Program-made: the position numbers and the translations under genes | Shown: positions 32,931 through 42,387 of the stretch, one piece after another | How the letters are laid out: every line of letters starts with the position of its first letter | How positions within the stretch are numbered: the stretch's first letter is position 1 | Assembly (NCBI GenBank): GCA_000466585.1 | Contig: KE993508.1 | Span: 332,811 to 396,810 of the forward strand | Direction of reading: 5' to 3' | DNA length: 64,000 nt | Source of the DNA: Clostridiales bacterium oral taxon 876 str. F0540 | GTDB lineage: Bacteria > Bacillota > Clostridia > Clostridiales > Clostridiaceae | Notes under the pieces: generated by a model | Seen by the model: the letters and a program-made list of their open reading frames with translations, nothing else | What the model was told of the DNA's origin: nothing | The model's database searches: none

Positions 32931-34357
32931 CTGTGTCTCCTCCTGAACCATACAGTAATTCCCAAAACAGCAACAACAAGAGGAATTAATATTACAACAA
33001 CACCAGACCATGTAAGCTTCTGAAGCTCATTTATCATCAAAGTTGAAGCCTCAAAGTTTTTAGGTCTTATTGTTACAGAATCCTTTTTATCCTGAAGCCA
33101 GTTGAAGGAATTCATTACAAAATCTAAATTGGTACCGCTCGTTGCTGAGTTTATATTTGAATTCATAAAGGTGGAACCACCTACCACAATGAGCTTTGCA
33201 GTATTTCCTGAGGTTTTGTCCTCATCTGTAATTGCAACTGCAATGTTAAATGGACCATTAAGATCCCCGGTTTCTTTTGACATTTTAGTGGAATTCAAAT
33301 TAGTCTTAGCCCAAGAATTGCTTGAGGAACTCAAAAGAGGCTCAATTTTAAGAGAACTTTTATTTATGTTTAAATTTTCTATTCCCTGCATTACAGGCAT
33401 ATAAAGTGGAGTCTTATTAGATTTTATTGCATTAACTATGTCATGGCTCTGGATTGAAGGAAGCAGCTCAATAGCACTGTTTGCAATCATATCTGTCTGA
33501 CCTTCTACAACCAAGGCATTTTGAGTTTTTACTCCATAAGCTGATAAAACACTTTGAAAGTTTGGAAGAACTTCTTTTGTTATATCAACAAAAAATGCTG
33601 CACGGCCTCCGCTGGCCAAAAAGCTTTTTATTTTATCTGCTTCCTCTTTTGATATGTCCTTTAAAGGGGCATTTACTACAAGAAGATTATCTTTAACTAA
33701 CTGAGCATTTCCCTGCAATAAATTAATATCCTTAACTTGGTAGTTTTCCGCATCCAACTGCTTCTTTATATCTGCATCAAGTTGTTTTTCCTGATGTCCC
33801 GTTAAAGTATATAAAGTGTGCTGAGTTCCTGAAGTAACATAAATTATTGCATTAGTTATTTGCTGTTCTGCAGCAAAAGAATTAATATCTGTCTGTCTAT
33901 ATTGGTCACTAGAATAATTGTATAAATCATTGTAGTCAACTGTCTTAAATTTACTTCCGCTTTCTACTACTATAGAACCTGCACCAACAGTTTTATCACT
34001 AGTGCTGTATTTTTTAGCAAGCTGAGGTTGTTTTATTGGATCTCGATATTGCACAGAAACTTTTTTGGAAGAAGACTCATATTTATCGAGGACCATTTTC
34101 ACATTTGGGTCTTCATTTCCTGTTTCAAAAAATGCATATATTATAACGTCATTTTTTAAGCTTTTGACTATGTTTACGCTTTGATCGGTAATAGAATATA
34201 TTTTGTCTTTAGATAAATCCTTTTTAATATCAAGCTTTGAAGCTACCAGGTTTACTGCTACTAATACAGCTAAAACTAATATTGCAGAAAGTGCAGAGTA
34301 TCCTCCGTATTTGAATCTGCTATTATTAAAGGACTTGCCAATATCAAATTTTTTCAT
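32927..34357 (-). CDS. GldG-family ABC-associated membrane protein
   Basis: About 476 residues with spans at the extreme N-terminus (about 20-40) and C-terminus (about 450-470) and a large outer domain between them that resembles the GldG/Mucin-binding auxiliary domain (DIKKDLSKDKIYSIT start, LTGHQEKQLD in the middle, FVVDITKEVLP-like FFVDITKEVLPNF later). Partner of the ABC-2 permease just upstream. In Bacteroidetes GldG acts with GldA/GldF in gliding, but clostridial homologues have no known gliding role. ATG at 34355-34357 chosen for its AAGGTGA seven bases upstream. Confidence 0.86.
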   Translation of the reverse strand: MKKFDIGKSFNNSRFKYGGYSALSAILVLAVLVAVNLVASKLDIKKDLSKDKIYSITDQSVNIVKSLKNDVIIYAFFETGNEDPNVKMVLDKYESSSKKVSVQYRDPIKQPQLAKKYSTSDKTVGAGSIVVESGSKFKTVDYNDLYNYSSDQYRQTDINSFAAEQQITNAIIYVTSGTQHTLYTLTGHQEKQLDADIKKQLDAENYQVKDINLLQGNAQLVKDNLLVVNAPLKDISKEEADKIKSFLASGGRAAFFVDITKEVLPNFQSVLSAYGVKTQNALVVEGQTDMIANSAIELLPSIQSHDIVNAIKSNKTPLYMPVMQGIENLNINKSSLKIEPLLSSSSNSWAKTNLNSTKMSKETGDLNGPFNIAVAITDEDKTSGNTAKLIVVGGSTFMNSNINSATSGTNLDFVMNSFNWLQDKKDSVTIRPKNFEASTLMINELQKLTWSGVVVILIPLVVAVLGITVWFRRRHR

Positions 34358-34373
34358 TCTCATTTCACCTTCC

Positions 34374-35237
34374 TTAGCTCCATCTTCTTTTTTCCATCAT
34401 AAGTATTGTTAAATACACAAAGGCTATTGAAAATGTAAGATAAAATATAATAGAACTTACATCTAAAATCCCAATGCTGAAATTATCAAATCTCTTAATC
34501 AAAGAAAACCATTCAAAAGACTTTGGGAGAAAGCCTTCATACAAAGTAGAATTTTTAAAGAATATAATCAGCATAATAACTGCACCTATTATAATTTCAG
34601 CAGCTGTAACTATTATATTTTTTGTAGACATATAAATTAATGTGGCTAACAATAATACTAATATGGCAGCAAAAACTATTCCCGAGTTTTTGCCAGTAGG
34701 TAGTCCCTTCTGAATCCAGTCTAATATCCATATAAGCAGTAATATCCCAAAGGATGAAACGGCTGCAATGACTTGATTTTCAGTTAAAGAAGAAACAAAC
34801 AGCCCGACAGCTATAAAGCTTGCACCCATTAGCGCAAAACCTATATAAGCAGTTACAATTTCTCCTGTGGGCAAGGTTCCAAACTGACTTAAAATTAATG
34901 GATACAAAAAGGTTACTGCTAAGGTAATAAAAAATAACACAACAGAAGCCAAATACTTTCCTATCACTATCTCAGCAACACTTAACGGTGAAGTAAGAAG
35001 CAGCTGATCTGTCTTCTGATTTCTTTCCTCAGCCAAGAGCTTCATAGTAAGTATAGGTACTAATATTAAAAATAAAAATATAATACTTGAAAGTACATTG
35101 CTATAGGCTGTACTCGCTGCTAAAAGATTATAATTAGCAAAAAATATTCCGCATATTAAAAGGAATATTCCCATAAACACATAACCGGTAGCAGAATAAA
35201 AATAAGACCTTAATTCTTTACCAAGTATAGAAAGCAT
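34374..35237 (-). CDS. ABC-2 type permease (GldF-like)
   Basis: 287-residue integral membrane permease with six predicted spans. The ABC-2 features are the N-terminal MLSILGKELRSYFYSATGYV, the LAEERNQKTDQLLLTSPLS cytoplasmic loop that contacts the ATPase, and GKYLASVV. It is encoded between the ATPase (three bases away) and the GldG-like gene. GGAGGTTTAATAT precedes the ATG. It forms the transmembrane path of the exporter; cargo unknown. Confidence 0.9.
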   Translation of the reverse strand: MLSILGKELRSYFYSATGYVFMGIFLLICGIFFANYNLLAASTAYSNVLSSIIFLFLILVPILTMKLLAEERNQKTDQLLLTSPLSVAEIVIGKYLASVVLFFITLAVTFLYPLILSQFGTLPTGEIVTAYIGFALMGASFIAVGLFVSSLTENQVIAAVSSFGILLLIWILDWIQKGLPTGKNSGIVFAAILVLLLATLIYMSTKNIIVTAAEIIIGAVIMLIIFFKNSTLYEGFLPKSFEWFSLIKRFDNFSIGILDVSSIIFYLTFSIAFVYLTILMMEKRRWS

Positions 35238-35240
35238 ATA

Positions 35241-36182
35241 TTAAACCTCCTCCTGTGTAGTAACCTGAAGAAATACTTCTTCTAAAGACAAATCAACCGG
35301 TTTCATTAAAAGCACTGGCACTTCTGCTTTGCAGAGTTTCCAGAACAATTCCTCTCTTATATCTTTGTCTTGCTTTGCTACTATTATAATGTCTGAGGTA
35401 CCTTTTTCTACCTCTCCTTGAATATGTATCTTATCTACAATGTTTAAATCCTTCAAAAGATTTAAGACTTCTTTAGAATCTTTTTTAACTCTTATTAAAA
35501 TTTTACTGCTATAGCTTAATTTTTTAGAAAGCTCTTCTGGTGTGCCGCTGGCAACTATTTCACCTTTGTTAATAATAACTACTCTGTCACAGACTGCACT
35601 TACCTCTGAAAGAATATGAGAACTTAAAATAACAGTATGGTTTTTACCAACTTCCTTTATAAGATTTCTAATTTCTATAATCTCCTTAGGATCCAGTCCT
35701 ACTGTTGGTTCATCCAGTATAAGAACCTCGGGAGTACCAATTATTGCTTGTGCAAGCCCTACCCTTTGCTTATATCCTTTTGAAAGATTTTTTATGAGCC
35801 TATTTTTATGCTGGCTTACCTTTACTGTGCTACAAACCTTATCTACAGTTTCTTTTATATTTTTTGATTCAATGTTTTTAATTTTGCATGCAAATTTAAG
35901 ATACTCCTCCACTGTCATTTCCAAATATAATGGAGGTATTTCCGGTAGATATCCTATTTTCTTTTTAGCTTTTTTAGGCTCTTTTAGAATATTTATACCA
36001 TCTATTGTAACTGTACCCTCGCTTGCACCTATATAGCCTGTTATAATATTCATAGTTGTAGATTTACCAGCCCCATTTGGCCCTAAAAACCCAAGTATTT
36101 CTCCTTTATTAATATTAAGACTGATCCCTTTAAGCACTTCATTATTTCCATATTTTTTCACCAGATTTTCAATTTCTATCAA
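35241..36182 (-). CDS. ABC transporter ATPase
   Basis: 313-residue nucleotide-binding protein of the ABC-2/GldA type. Walker A GPNGAGKST (34-42), signature LSKGYKQRVGLAQ, Walker B VLILDEPTVGLDP, and the H-loop ILSSHILSE are all intact. The C-terminal 90 residues form the extra domain found in this group. The start is a TTG at 36180-36182 with AGGAGGG seven bases upstream. First gene of the four-gene operon ATPase, permease, GldG-like, DUF4340. Confidence 0.94.
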   Translation of the reverse strand: MIEIENLVKKYGNNEVLKGISLNINKGEILGFLGPNGAGKSTTMNIITGYIGASEGTVTIDGINILKEPKKAKKKIGYLPEIPPLYLEMTVEEYLKFACKIKNIESKNIKETVDKVCSTVKVSQHKNRLIKNLSKGYKQRVGLAQAIIGTPEVLILDEPTVGLDPKEIIEIRNLIKEVGKNHTVILSSHILSEVSAVCDRVVIINKGEIVASGTPEELSKKLSYSSKILIRVKKDSKEVLNLLKDLNIVDKIHIQGEVEKGTSDIIIVAKQDKDIREELFWKLCKAEVPVLLMKPVDLSLEEVFLQVTTQEEV

Positions 36183-36468
36183 TTTGTTCCCTCCTATTCA
36201 CATCATAACGGAATCACTTTAAGATGACTCCTTTTTTTTAGTTAGTGACTTATAGTCTTTTACTTTACGTGTAAGTTATAAGTTAAAATTTATTTCGTGT
36301 TTAGTTTCCTAGTACCCTTAAAATTATTTCCAGTAAAATTCCTTTTAGTATAAATTAACAAAAATCATTTTATCACAATTTTTTTATATAAAAAAGTTTA
36401 TAATCTGGGCAAAAGTAAAGTTATTTTTTATATTTTATTACTATTTTGTAAACTTTAATAAATGAAAA
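36183..36468. other. Intergenic region upstream of the ABC operon
   Basis: AT-rich, no gene seen. It must carry the operon promoter (minus strand), but no clear consensus pair stands out. Confidence 0.45.
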
Positions 36469-36506
36469 ACAAAAGCTTCTGCAAAATTCAATGCAGAAGC
36501 TTTTGT
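36469..36506 (-). terminator. Terminator of the SleB-type hydrolase gene
   Basis: ACAAAAGCTTCTGCA and TGCAGAAGCTTTTGT form a perfect 15-bp stem next to the stop codon. Confidence 0.85.
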
Positions 36507-37277
36507 TTAGTAATAAAAATCATGATTTCCTATTGATTTGAAGTAGGTTTTATTTTTAATAACATATGAGCTTTCAGCCTTTTTAGGATTTATAAAAAAC
36601 AAAATTTCAGATCCGAAACTTCTATATCCGTTTAATACCATATCGACTGCTTTCTTAGCACTTGCACTGGCAGGCTGATTTATTCTGCCATCTAGAACAG
36701 GTGTAAATTGATAACCCCAAGACTTGTCCATTATCACTCCGGTAATAGAATTTGAATAGTTGGGGCTTTTAACTCTGTTCATTATAACAGTTGCAACAGC
36801 TAATTGTCCTTCAAAAGACTCTCCTGCAGATTCTGCTGATACAAGCCTTGCAAATAAGTCCTTCTCGTCACCTGCAGCAGCAACACTTGCGGCAGGTGGA
36901 TTAGATGCTGGCTTTGGCTGAGCTTTTGCTTGAGGTTTTTGCTGAACTGCTGTCTTAGGCTTGACCTCACTTAGTCCGGTCCCACCTCTTGAATATTGCT
37001 TGTCCTTAATTTCAATATTCTTAACTTCATCTTTTACAACTACTAACTTATCACTTTGATTATTATTAGCTATTATATAGGCCTCAGAAGCTCTTATACT
37101 ATTTGCCATCTCAGCAGCTTCACTTTTTAAGGCATCATCATTAATGGAATATGTATATAAGTTAATTTCACTTGTATGTTTACCTTTTTGTATGCCATAT
37201 GTCATGACTGTTAAAGCACCTGCTGCAGTTATTAGTGTTGCCGCCAATATCAGTCTAGTCTTTTTATCCATTTTCAT
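36507..37277 (-). CDS. SleB/CwlJ-type cell wall hydrolase with N-terminal membrane anchor
   Basis: 256 residues. A signal-anchor segment (about 8-27) is followed by a Pro/Gln/Lys/Ala-rich linker (VQQKPQAKAQPKPASNPPAA) and the SleB/CwlJ hydrolase domain from about residue 142: DLFARLVSAESAGESFEGQLAV, VIMNRVKSPNY and IGNHDFYY. The catalytic glutamate lies in SAESAGES. It differs from CwlJ at 13.7-14.2 kb, which has no signal and is shorter; this one is probably exported. AAAGGAA lies before the ATG at 37275-37277. It may serve sporulation, germination or vegetative wall turnover. Confidence 0.88.
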   Translation of the reverse strand: MKMDKKTRLILAATLITAAGALTVMTYGIQKGKHTSEINLYTYSINDDALKSEAAEMANSIRASEAYIIANNNQSDKLVVVKDEVKNIEIKDKQYSRGGTGLSEVKPKTAVQQKPQAKAQPKPASNPPAASVAAAGDEKDLFARLVSAESAGESFEGQLAVATVIMNRVKSPNYSNSITGVIMDKSWGYQFTPVLDGRINQPASASAKKAVDMVLNGYRSFGSEILFFINPKKAESSYVIKNKTYFKSIGNHDFYY

Positions 37278-37372
37278 ATGCAAAATTCCTTTCATTGTTA
37301 GGCTTGTCTGTTTTCATTATAATTGCATATGAAAATGTAGACAACACAAACATATATCCAATGTGGGAAAAA

Positions 37373-37397
37373 CCTGGATACTTAAATTATCCAGGCC
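37373..37397 (-). terminator. Terminator of the SRAP gene
   Basis: CCTGGATA and TATCCAGG flank a seven-base loop; minus strand continues with TTTTTCCC. Confidence 0.78.
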
Positions 37398-38027
37398 TCA
37401 CATCATATCATATATTGATAGCTGTCTTGTTCCTTCTGCTGGTTCAATCTTAAGATCGAACCAATCACTTTCCTGAAGCTTTTTATGCAGCACCTCTACA
37501 CCATGTGATTCTTTTGAAAGCCACATTTCCTCTTCGTCCCTGTTTAGGAAAACAGGCATTCTATGATGCAGCCTGCTCATGGCTTCATTTGCAGGACGAG
37601 TTAATATAACGACTCCTGTATAGGGATTACCATAATTGTCTAAAAAGGTTTCATAAAGTCCTGCCATAGCAAATAAGCTCCGATTACTGATTGAAATCTT
37701 GTACTTTATCTTGCTCTTTTCTATAGTTTCCCATTCAAAAAATGCGTTTGCAGGAATAATGCATCTTTTGCTTTCAAAGGCCTTTTTAAATGCAGGCTTC
37801 TCATTTACTGTTTCAATACGTGCGTTTATTACTTCTCTCCCGAGTCCCTTAATTTTAAATCCCCATCTTAAAAAAGCTAATTCCTTAAATTTATTCTTTA
37901 ACACAACCGGGATATTTGTACCCGGGAATACCTCGCCTTTAATTAGTGCTTTATTATTAACTTTTATAATATTAAAGCAGCTTATAATATCATCTATATC
38001 ACTTTCTATATAAAAACGTCCGCACAT
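37398..38027 (-). CDS. SOS response-associated peptidase (SRAP/YedK/HMCES family)
   Basis: 209 residues. Family enzymes form a covalent bond between Cys2 and abasic sites in single-stranded DNA, protecting them until repair. MCGRFYIESD starts with the essential Cys2 after methionine removal; the conserved ARIETVNEKPAF, CIIPANAFFEWE (catalytic glutamate) and MSRLHHRMPVFL (catalytic histidine) motifs are all present. AAAAGGAG precedes the ATG. It lies 26 bases downstream of clpA on the same strand and may share its transcript. Confidence 0.94.
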   Translation of the reverse strand: MCGRFYIESDIDDIISCFNIIKVNNKALIKGEVFPGTNIPVVLKNKFKELAFLRWGFKIKGLGREVINARIETVNEKPAFKKAFESKRCIIPANAFFEWETIEKSKIKYKISISNRSLFAMAGLYETFLDNYGNPYTGVVILTRPANEAMSRLHHRMPVFLNRDEEEMWLSKESHGVEVLHKKLQESDWFDLKIEPAEGTRQLSIYDMM

Positions 38028-38053
38028 AGTATATTCTCCTTTTCTAAGGATAT

Positions 38054-40300
38054 TTAAACTTTTGTGATATTTATCTTTCCATCTACTATATCAATTAATG
38101 CATTTCCTCCGGAAGATAGCTGTCCAAAAAGTACTTCATCAACAAAATAAGGCTTAATTTCCTGCTGAACAACCCTATTTATTTCCCTCGCTCCATAATG
38201 AGATAAAAGTCCTTTGTCAGCAATCCATTTATAACACCTATCTGTTACCTTTAAGCTTATATTCTTATTTTTAAGCTTATCTTCAAATTTTCTCACTGCT
38301 TTTTTAGCAATTGATATTGCCATATGTTCATCCATTTTGTTAAATACAACTATATCATCAAGCCTGTTTCTAAATTCCGGAGAGAATATTCTTTCTACTT
38401 CTTTATTTATAGCTTCTTCCTGAAGTACCCTATCTCCAAAACCTATCATACTTTTCCCTACTTCTTTTGCTCCTGCATTAGAGGTCATTATTAAAATCAC
38501 ATTTTTAAAGTCTGCTTTCTTTCCAGTATTATCTGTAAGTGTAGCGTAGTCCATAATTTGAAGCAGAACATTCAAAACATCCGGGTGCACCTTTTCAATT
38601 TCATCAAGCAGAAGTACACAATGAGGTGTTTTTCTAATTGCATCTGTTAAAAGTCCTCCTTCCTCATAGCCTACATAACCCGGAGGAGCACCAACCAATC
38701 TAGCTACAGTATGTTTTTCTTGATATTCACTCATATCAAACCTAATTAGGGGTACACCTAAATGTTCCGCTGTCTGCTTTGATAATTCGGTTTTTCCAAC
38801 TCCGGTTGGACCCACAAATAAAAGGCTGGCAATAGGTTTTTCCCCATCATTAAAACCAGCTCTAGAGCGTTTGATTGCTCTAACAACAGTATCTACTGCA
38901 GTATCCTGTCCATATATTACATCCTTAAGTCTTGCTTCAAGAGTTCTTAGCTTATCTACTTCATTTACAGAAACACTTTCTGCGGGAATCTTACCCATAA
39001 GAGAAACAATTTTTTCTATTAATTTTTCATCTATTACATTATTTTTTTCTACTTCACTATAATGAAGTCCAGCATAAGCTCCCGCTTCATCAATAACATC
39101 AATTGCTTTATCAGGCAGATGTCTGTCTTGTATATACTTTGCAGAGAGTTCTACTGCTAACTTAAGTGCTTTTTCAGTATACTTTACCTTATGATAACTT
39201 TCATATTTCTCTTTTAGCCCTTCAAGTATCTTAACAGTATCTTCTATGGATGTTTCAGGAATTTCTATTTTTTGGAACCGTCTTGATAGAGCTCGATCCT
39301 TTTCAAATACCTTCTTATATTCTTCGTAGGTTGTAGAGCCAATAACTCTAAGCTTCCCCCTATCAAGAAAAGGTTTTAATATGTTTGACGCATCCATTGA
39401 GCCTCCGGAAATTGCTCCTGCTCCTATTACGGTATGTATTTCGTCAATAAAGACTATAGCCTTTTCTTCCTTTACTATTTCATTAAGAACTTTTTTTATT
39501 CTTTCTTCAAAATCCCCTCTATATTTTGTACCTGCAAGCATTCCAGCCATATCTATTGAATATATCTTATAGCCTTTTAACGCTTTTGGAACCTTTTCTG
39601 AAACAATAAGCTGAGCTATTCCCTCAGTTATTGCAGTCTTTCCTACTCCAGGATCTCCTACGTGAACGGGATTGTTTTTAAGCCTCCTGCATAATATCTG
39701 AAGAGTTCTTTCAAGTATTTCTTCCCGTCCGATTAATGGGTCCAACTCACCTTTTAAAGCTTTTTCAGTAAGTTCAACTGCAAAATTATTTAAAATGCTT
39801 TTATCATTATTTTCTTTTGCATCAGCTTCCATCTCCACTTGGCTTATGCCCTCAGAAAAATTTCTTCTAATGTCAATCTTTGATACGCCATGAGTAATAT
39901 AATTTAATATATCAAGCCTTGTTATTCCTTGTTCCTTTAGAAAGAAGCTTCCAAAGCCTTCTTCTTCATCATATATTGCAACTAGAATATCCCCGAAAGA
40001 TATTACTTTCTTTCCACTTGAAAGCACATGACTAGCTGCAGATGATAAAATGCTGTCTACTCCTAGTGTTTGCACTGGTTCCTTATTATCAATCTTATCT
40101 ACGTACGCGTCCAAGTAATTTTTTATATCTTTTTTAAGTTCATCTATGTTTGCTCCGCAGCTTTCGACTATTTCTTTGCTTTCATCAAAAAATAATGCTG
40201 CATATAGGATATGCTCCGGAGTTATGTACTGGTGTTTCTCAGCTTTTGCTTCGTTGTAAGCAGCCATAAAAATTTCGTTTAAAAGTCTGTCAATATCCAT
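38054..40300 (-). CDS. clpA: ATP-dependent Clp protease ATP-binding subunit ClpA
   Basis: AAA+ unfoldase of 748 residues that delivers proteins to ClpP. It has the N-terminal ClpN repeats, two AAA domains (Walker A GDPGVGKT at 215-222 and VGPTGVGKT in the second), arginine-finger regions and the C-terminal D2-small domain ending GNALIDIVDGK. The middle domain of ClpB/ClpC is missing, as expected for ClpA. The clpS gene is directly upstream (two-base gap), so this is a ClpS-ClpA pair for N-end rule substrates. ClpA is uncommon in bacilli but occurs in clostridia. Confidence 0.95.
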   Translation of the reverse strand: MDIDRLLNEIFMAAYNEAKAEKHQYITPEHILYAALFFDESKEIVESCGANIDELKKDIKNYLDAYVDKIDNKEPVQTLGVDSILSSAASHVLSSGKKVISFGDILVAIYDEEEGFGSFFLKEQGITRLDILNYITHGVSKIDIRRNFSEGISQVEMEADAKENNDKSILNNFAVELTEKALKGELDPLIGREEILERTLQILCRRLKNNPVHVGDPGVGKTAITEGIAQLIVSEKVPKALKGYKIYSIDMAGMLAGTKYRGDFEERIKKVLNEIVKEEKAIVFIDEIHTVIGAGAISGGSMDASNILKPFLDRGKLRVIGSTTYEEYKKVFEKDRALSRRFQKIEIPETSIEDTVKILEGLKEKYESYHKVKYTEKALKLAVELSAKYIQDRHLPDKAIDVIDEAGAYAGLHYSEVEKNNVIDEKLIEKIVSLMGKIPAESVSVNEVDKLRTLEARLKDVIYGQDTAVDTVVRAIKRSRAGFNDGEKPIASLLFVGPTGVGKTELSKQTAEHLGVPLIRFDMSEYQEKHTVARLVGAPPGYVGYEEGGLLTDAIRKTPHCVLLLDEIEKVHPDVLNVLLQIMDYATLTDNTGKKADFKNVILIMTSNAGAKEVGKSMIGFGDRVLQEEAINKEVERIFSPEFRNRLDDIVVFNKMDEHMAISIAKKAVRKFEDKLKNKNISLKVTDRCYKWIADKGLLSHYGAREINRVVQQEIKPYFVDEVLFGQLSSGGNALIDIVDGKINITKV

Positions 40301-40302
40301 AT

Positions 40303-40602
40303 TTATTCCTCTTTCAAGCTTAATTTTAACGGAAAACCTTTTTGGTTTGCTTCATTATGCACTTGAGTGATTTTTGTAACTGCTATATCGTAAGGATATA
40401 CTCCTGCTATTCCAGAACCTTTTTTATGAACGTCAAGCATTATCATAGTGGCTTCAGGTACTGATTTGTTGAATATGTCCCTTAATATTTCTACTACAAA
40501 CTCCATAGTAGTATAATCATCGTTATGCATAATAACCTTGTACAGCTTAGGTCTATTAACTTTTATCTTTTGTTCTTCCTTAACTAAAGTCTTTTCTCCC
40601 AT
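40303..40602 (-). CDS. clpS: ATP-dependent Clp protease adaptor ClpS
   Basis: 99-residue adaptor that binds N-degron substrates and hands them to ClpA. The domain start YKVIMHNDDYTTMEFVVEIL carries the conserved NDDYT-MEFV substrate pocket, and HKKGSGIAGVYPYDIAVTK holds the second half. The unstructured N-terminus (about 20 residues) is needed for ClpA engagement. GGAG lies before the ATG; clpA follows two bases after the stop. Confidence 0.95.
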   Translation of the reverse strand: MGEKTLVKEEQKIKVNRPKLYKVIMHNDDYTTMEFVVEILRDIFNKSVPEATMIMLDVHKKGSGIAGVYPYDIAVTKITQVHNEANQKGFPLKLSLKEE

Positions 40603-40790
40603 ATTAACAACTCCATATATAATATATACTTTTATATTGTTGACTTTATAATTGAATTTATCACAAAATATTGCTAAATGCTAGTAATACCTTATTTTTT
40701 TACTTTCACTTGATACTTATGAAAATATAGTATAAATATTTCCTCTCAGATAAAAATAAAGTAGAGCATTAATAAATTGAGGTGACTAAA

Positions 40791-40982
40791 ATGAAGCCAA
40801 AAGAAGAGTTTAAAATTAACCCCAATAATATAAATTTTATTAATTACAGGCCTCAATCAACTAATACATCTGCTGATATGGAGGATAAAGGCAGCATTAC
40901 CTCCAGAGAGGCCGGAAATGAAGTTAGAAATGCGGTAGAAAGCTTCGAGCGCCAAATAGTGAGCCGCAGCAAGTTTTACTAA
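40791..40982 (+). CDS. Divergent alpha/beta-type SASP-like protein
   Basis: 63 residues. The stretch SITSREAGNEVRNAVESFERQ matches the second conserved region of alpha/beta-type small acid-soluble spore proteins (compare LTSREAGSVGGQMVKRMVEA in the SASP at 47.8 kb). The N-terminal half differs from typical SASPs and I see no clear GPR protease site. GAGGTGAC precedes the ATG; the GTG three codons earlier overlaps it. Probably binds DNA in spores, but the divergence leaves this open. Confidence 0.72.
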   Translation: MKPKEEFKINPNNINFINYRPQSTNTSADMEDKGSITSREAGNEVRNAVESFERQIVSRSKFY

Positions 40983-41024
40983 AAGAAAAGGTGCAGCCAC
41001 TTCTGCTGCACCTTTTCTTTTAGT
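40981..41024. terminator. Bidirectional terminator
   Basis: AAAAGAAAAGGTGCAGC pairs perfectly with GCTGCACCTTTTCTTTT around a short loop, between converging genes. Confidence 0.92.
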
Positions 41025-41035
41025 AATCTATTATA

Positions 41036-42295
41036 TTATTGTGCGTTAACCTGTATAGCAACTGCTCTTGGGTATTTGCTTGTGTCCCACTGGTGATCTT
41101 TAGCTAACTGACTATCTGACACATCAAAATAGTTATAGTAAACTTTACCCTTTTCATCCGGTACAGGATCATCCCAAGTGGCATCAACAAGTGTATAGAC
41201 ACCATTTATCTTAACCATGTTCCATGCGTGGGGTATTTTGCTTGCCCCATCTATCCCATACCCTGTAACAGATTTAGCTTCAAGCCCCGCCATTCTCATA
41301 AGTTTAAGCATAGCTTTTGAATATCCTTCACAAACTGCACTGCCGTTTATCAAAACTCCATAATCATTAAACACAGTTCCAGGAAGCGTTCCATTTATAT
41401 AATCATTATAGTCATAGGCTGTATGCGAAACAATATAATCATGTATTGCTTTTTCCTTATCTAAATCGCTCATTCCAGGTTTAATTATCTCAGAGATTAT
41501 CTGCTTTGCCTTTGATTCCGAAGCATCTCTCATAGCCAAAAGCTTGTCCCTAGTATATTTATATTGAAATTGAATATTTAGCACATTTATATTGCCCATT
41601 GAATATATTCTGGCCTTAACAGATGAAAGTCCATAATCAATATCGTAATTATCAATCATTAGGCTGTCAATAACATTAAGATTGTACACAGTGCCGTCAT
41701 AATTATTAATCTTAATGTAAACACTGCTTTCAAAGTTTTTCAAAGAATTATACACTGCTTTATAATAATCATTGTAACTGTTAACTTCATAATTGATTGC
41801 AGGAAGTCCTGGTATGCTTGATGTACTGCTTGTTTGGTTTTGTACAGCTGTCTGAGGCTGCTGCCCCTGTACCGCTGTATTAGTTTGCTGATTACTAGAT
41901 TGAGCTGGAGTAGGTACAGGTATTTGTACCTTTTCTACAGTATTTACTACCTGAGGCTTTGCTGGTGGATTAACTTTAGGAGCCTCTGCTACAATTTTCT
42001 TAGAAGTATTACTGCTTTTAGGAAGAGTGCTTGTCTTATTATTTGAAGAAGTACTGCTTGAAGAAGCATTACTTGATGGCTTTTGATTGCTGCTTTGAGC
42101 GTTGTTTGCCGCAGTATTAGCCTTATCGTTTTCTTCCTTTTTTTCTGCTTGCTGAACAACATTTGTCTGCTGCTTGCTGCTGTCTAAGCTTGCATCAATT
42201 CCTTTTGCTGATGCGCTGCCTACAGGCTTTGCACCACATCCCGACAGCAATGAGACAGATAATAATATAATAATGCTTTTTTTAAATCTATTCAT
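41036..42295 (-). CDS. Transglutaminase-like lipoprotein
   Basis: 419-residue lipoprotein. Residues 1-20 form a signal peptide ending in the lipobox LLSGC (Cys20), to be modified by Lgt. A long Ser/Asn/Gln/Pro/Lys-rich linker follows (about 25-155), then a transglutaminase-like domain with the triad Cys in GSAVCEGYSKAML, His in PHAWNMVKI and Asp in DATWDDP. Such clostridial proteins act on or sense cell-surface peptides; true transglutamination is not established. The ATG at 42293-42295 has GGGAG nine bases upstream. Confidence 0.88.
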   Translation of the reverse strand: MNRFKKSIIILLSVSLLSGCGAKPVGSASAKGIDASLDSSKQQTNVVQQAEKKEENDKANTAANNAQSSNQKPSSNASSSSTSSNNKTSTLPKSSNTSKKIVAEAPKVNPPAKPQVVNTVEKVQIPVPTPAQSSNQQTNTAVQGQQPQTAVQNQTSSTSSIPGLPAINYEVNSYNDYYKAVYNSLKNFESSVYIKINNYDGTVYNLNVIDSLMIDNYDIDYGLSSVKARIYSMGNINVLNIQFQYKYTRDKLLAMRDASESKAKQIISEIIKPGMSDLDKEKAIHDYIVSHTAYDYNDYINGTLPGTVFNDYGVLINGSAVCEGYSKAMLKLMRMAGLEAKSVTGYGIDGASKIPHAWNMVKINGVYTLVDATWDDPVPDEKGKVYYNYFDVSDSQLAKDHQWDTSKYPRAVAIQVNAQ

Positions 42296-42387
42296 AAAAC
42301 CCATCTCCCTTATAATAATAAATTAATAATACTACAAGATTGATTTATCGACAAGATTTTACATGATATTTAACAATTATATAATAA

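Noticed and set aside
32931..33011. Cys-rich N-terminal extension of the DUF4340 protein
   Set aside because: It overlaps the GldG gene in another frame and has no ribosome site; AGGAGGAG marks the ATG at 32930.
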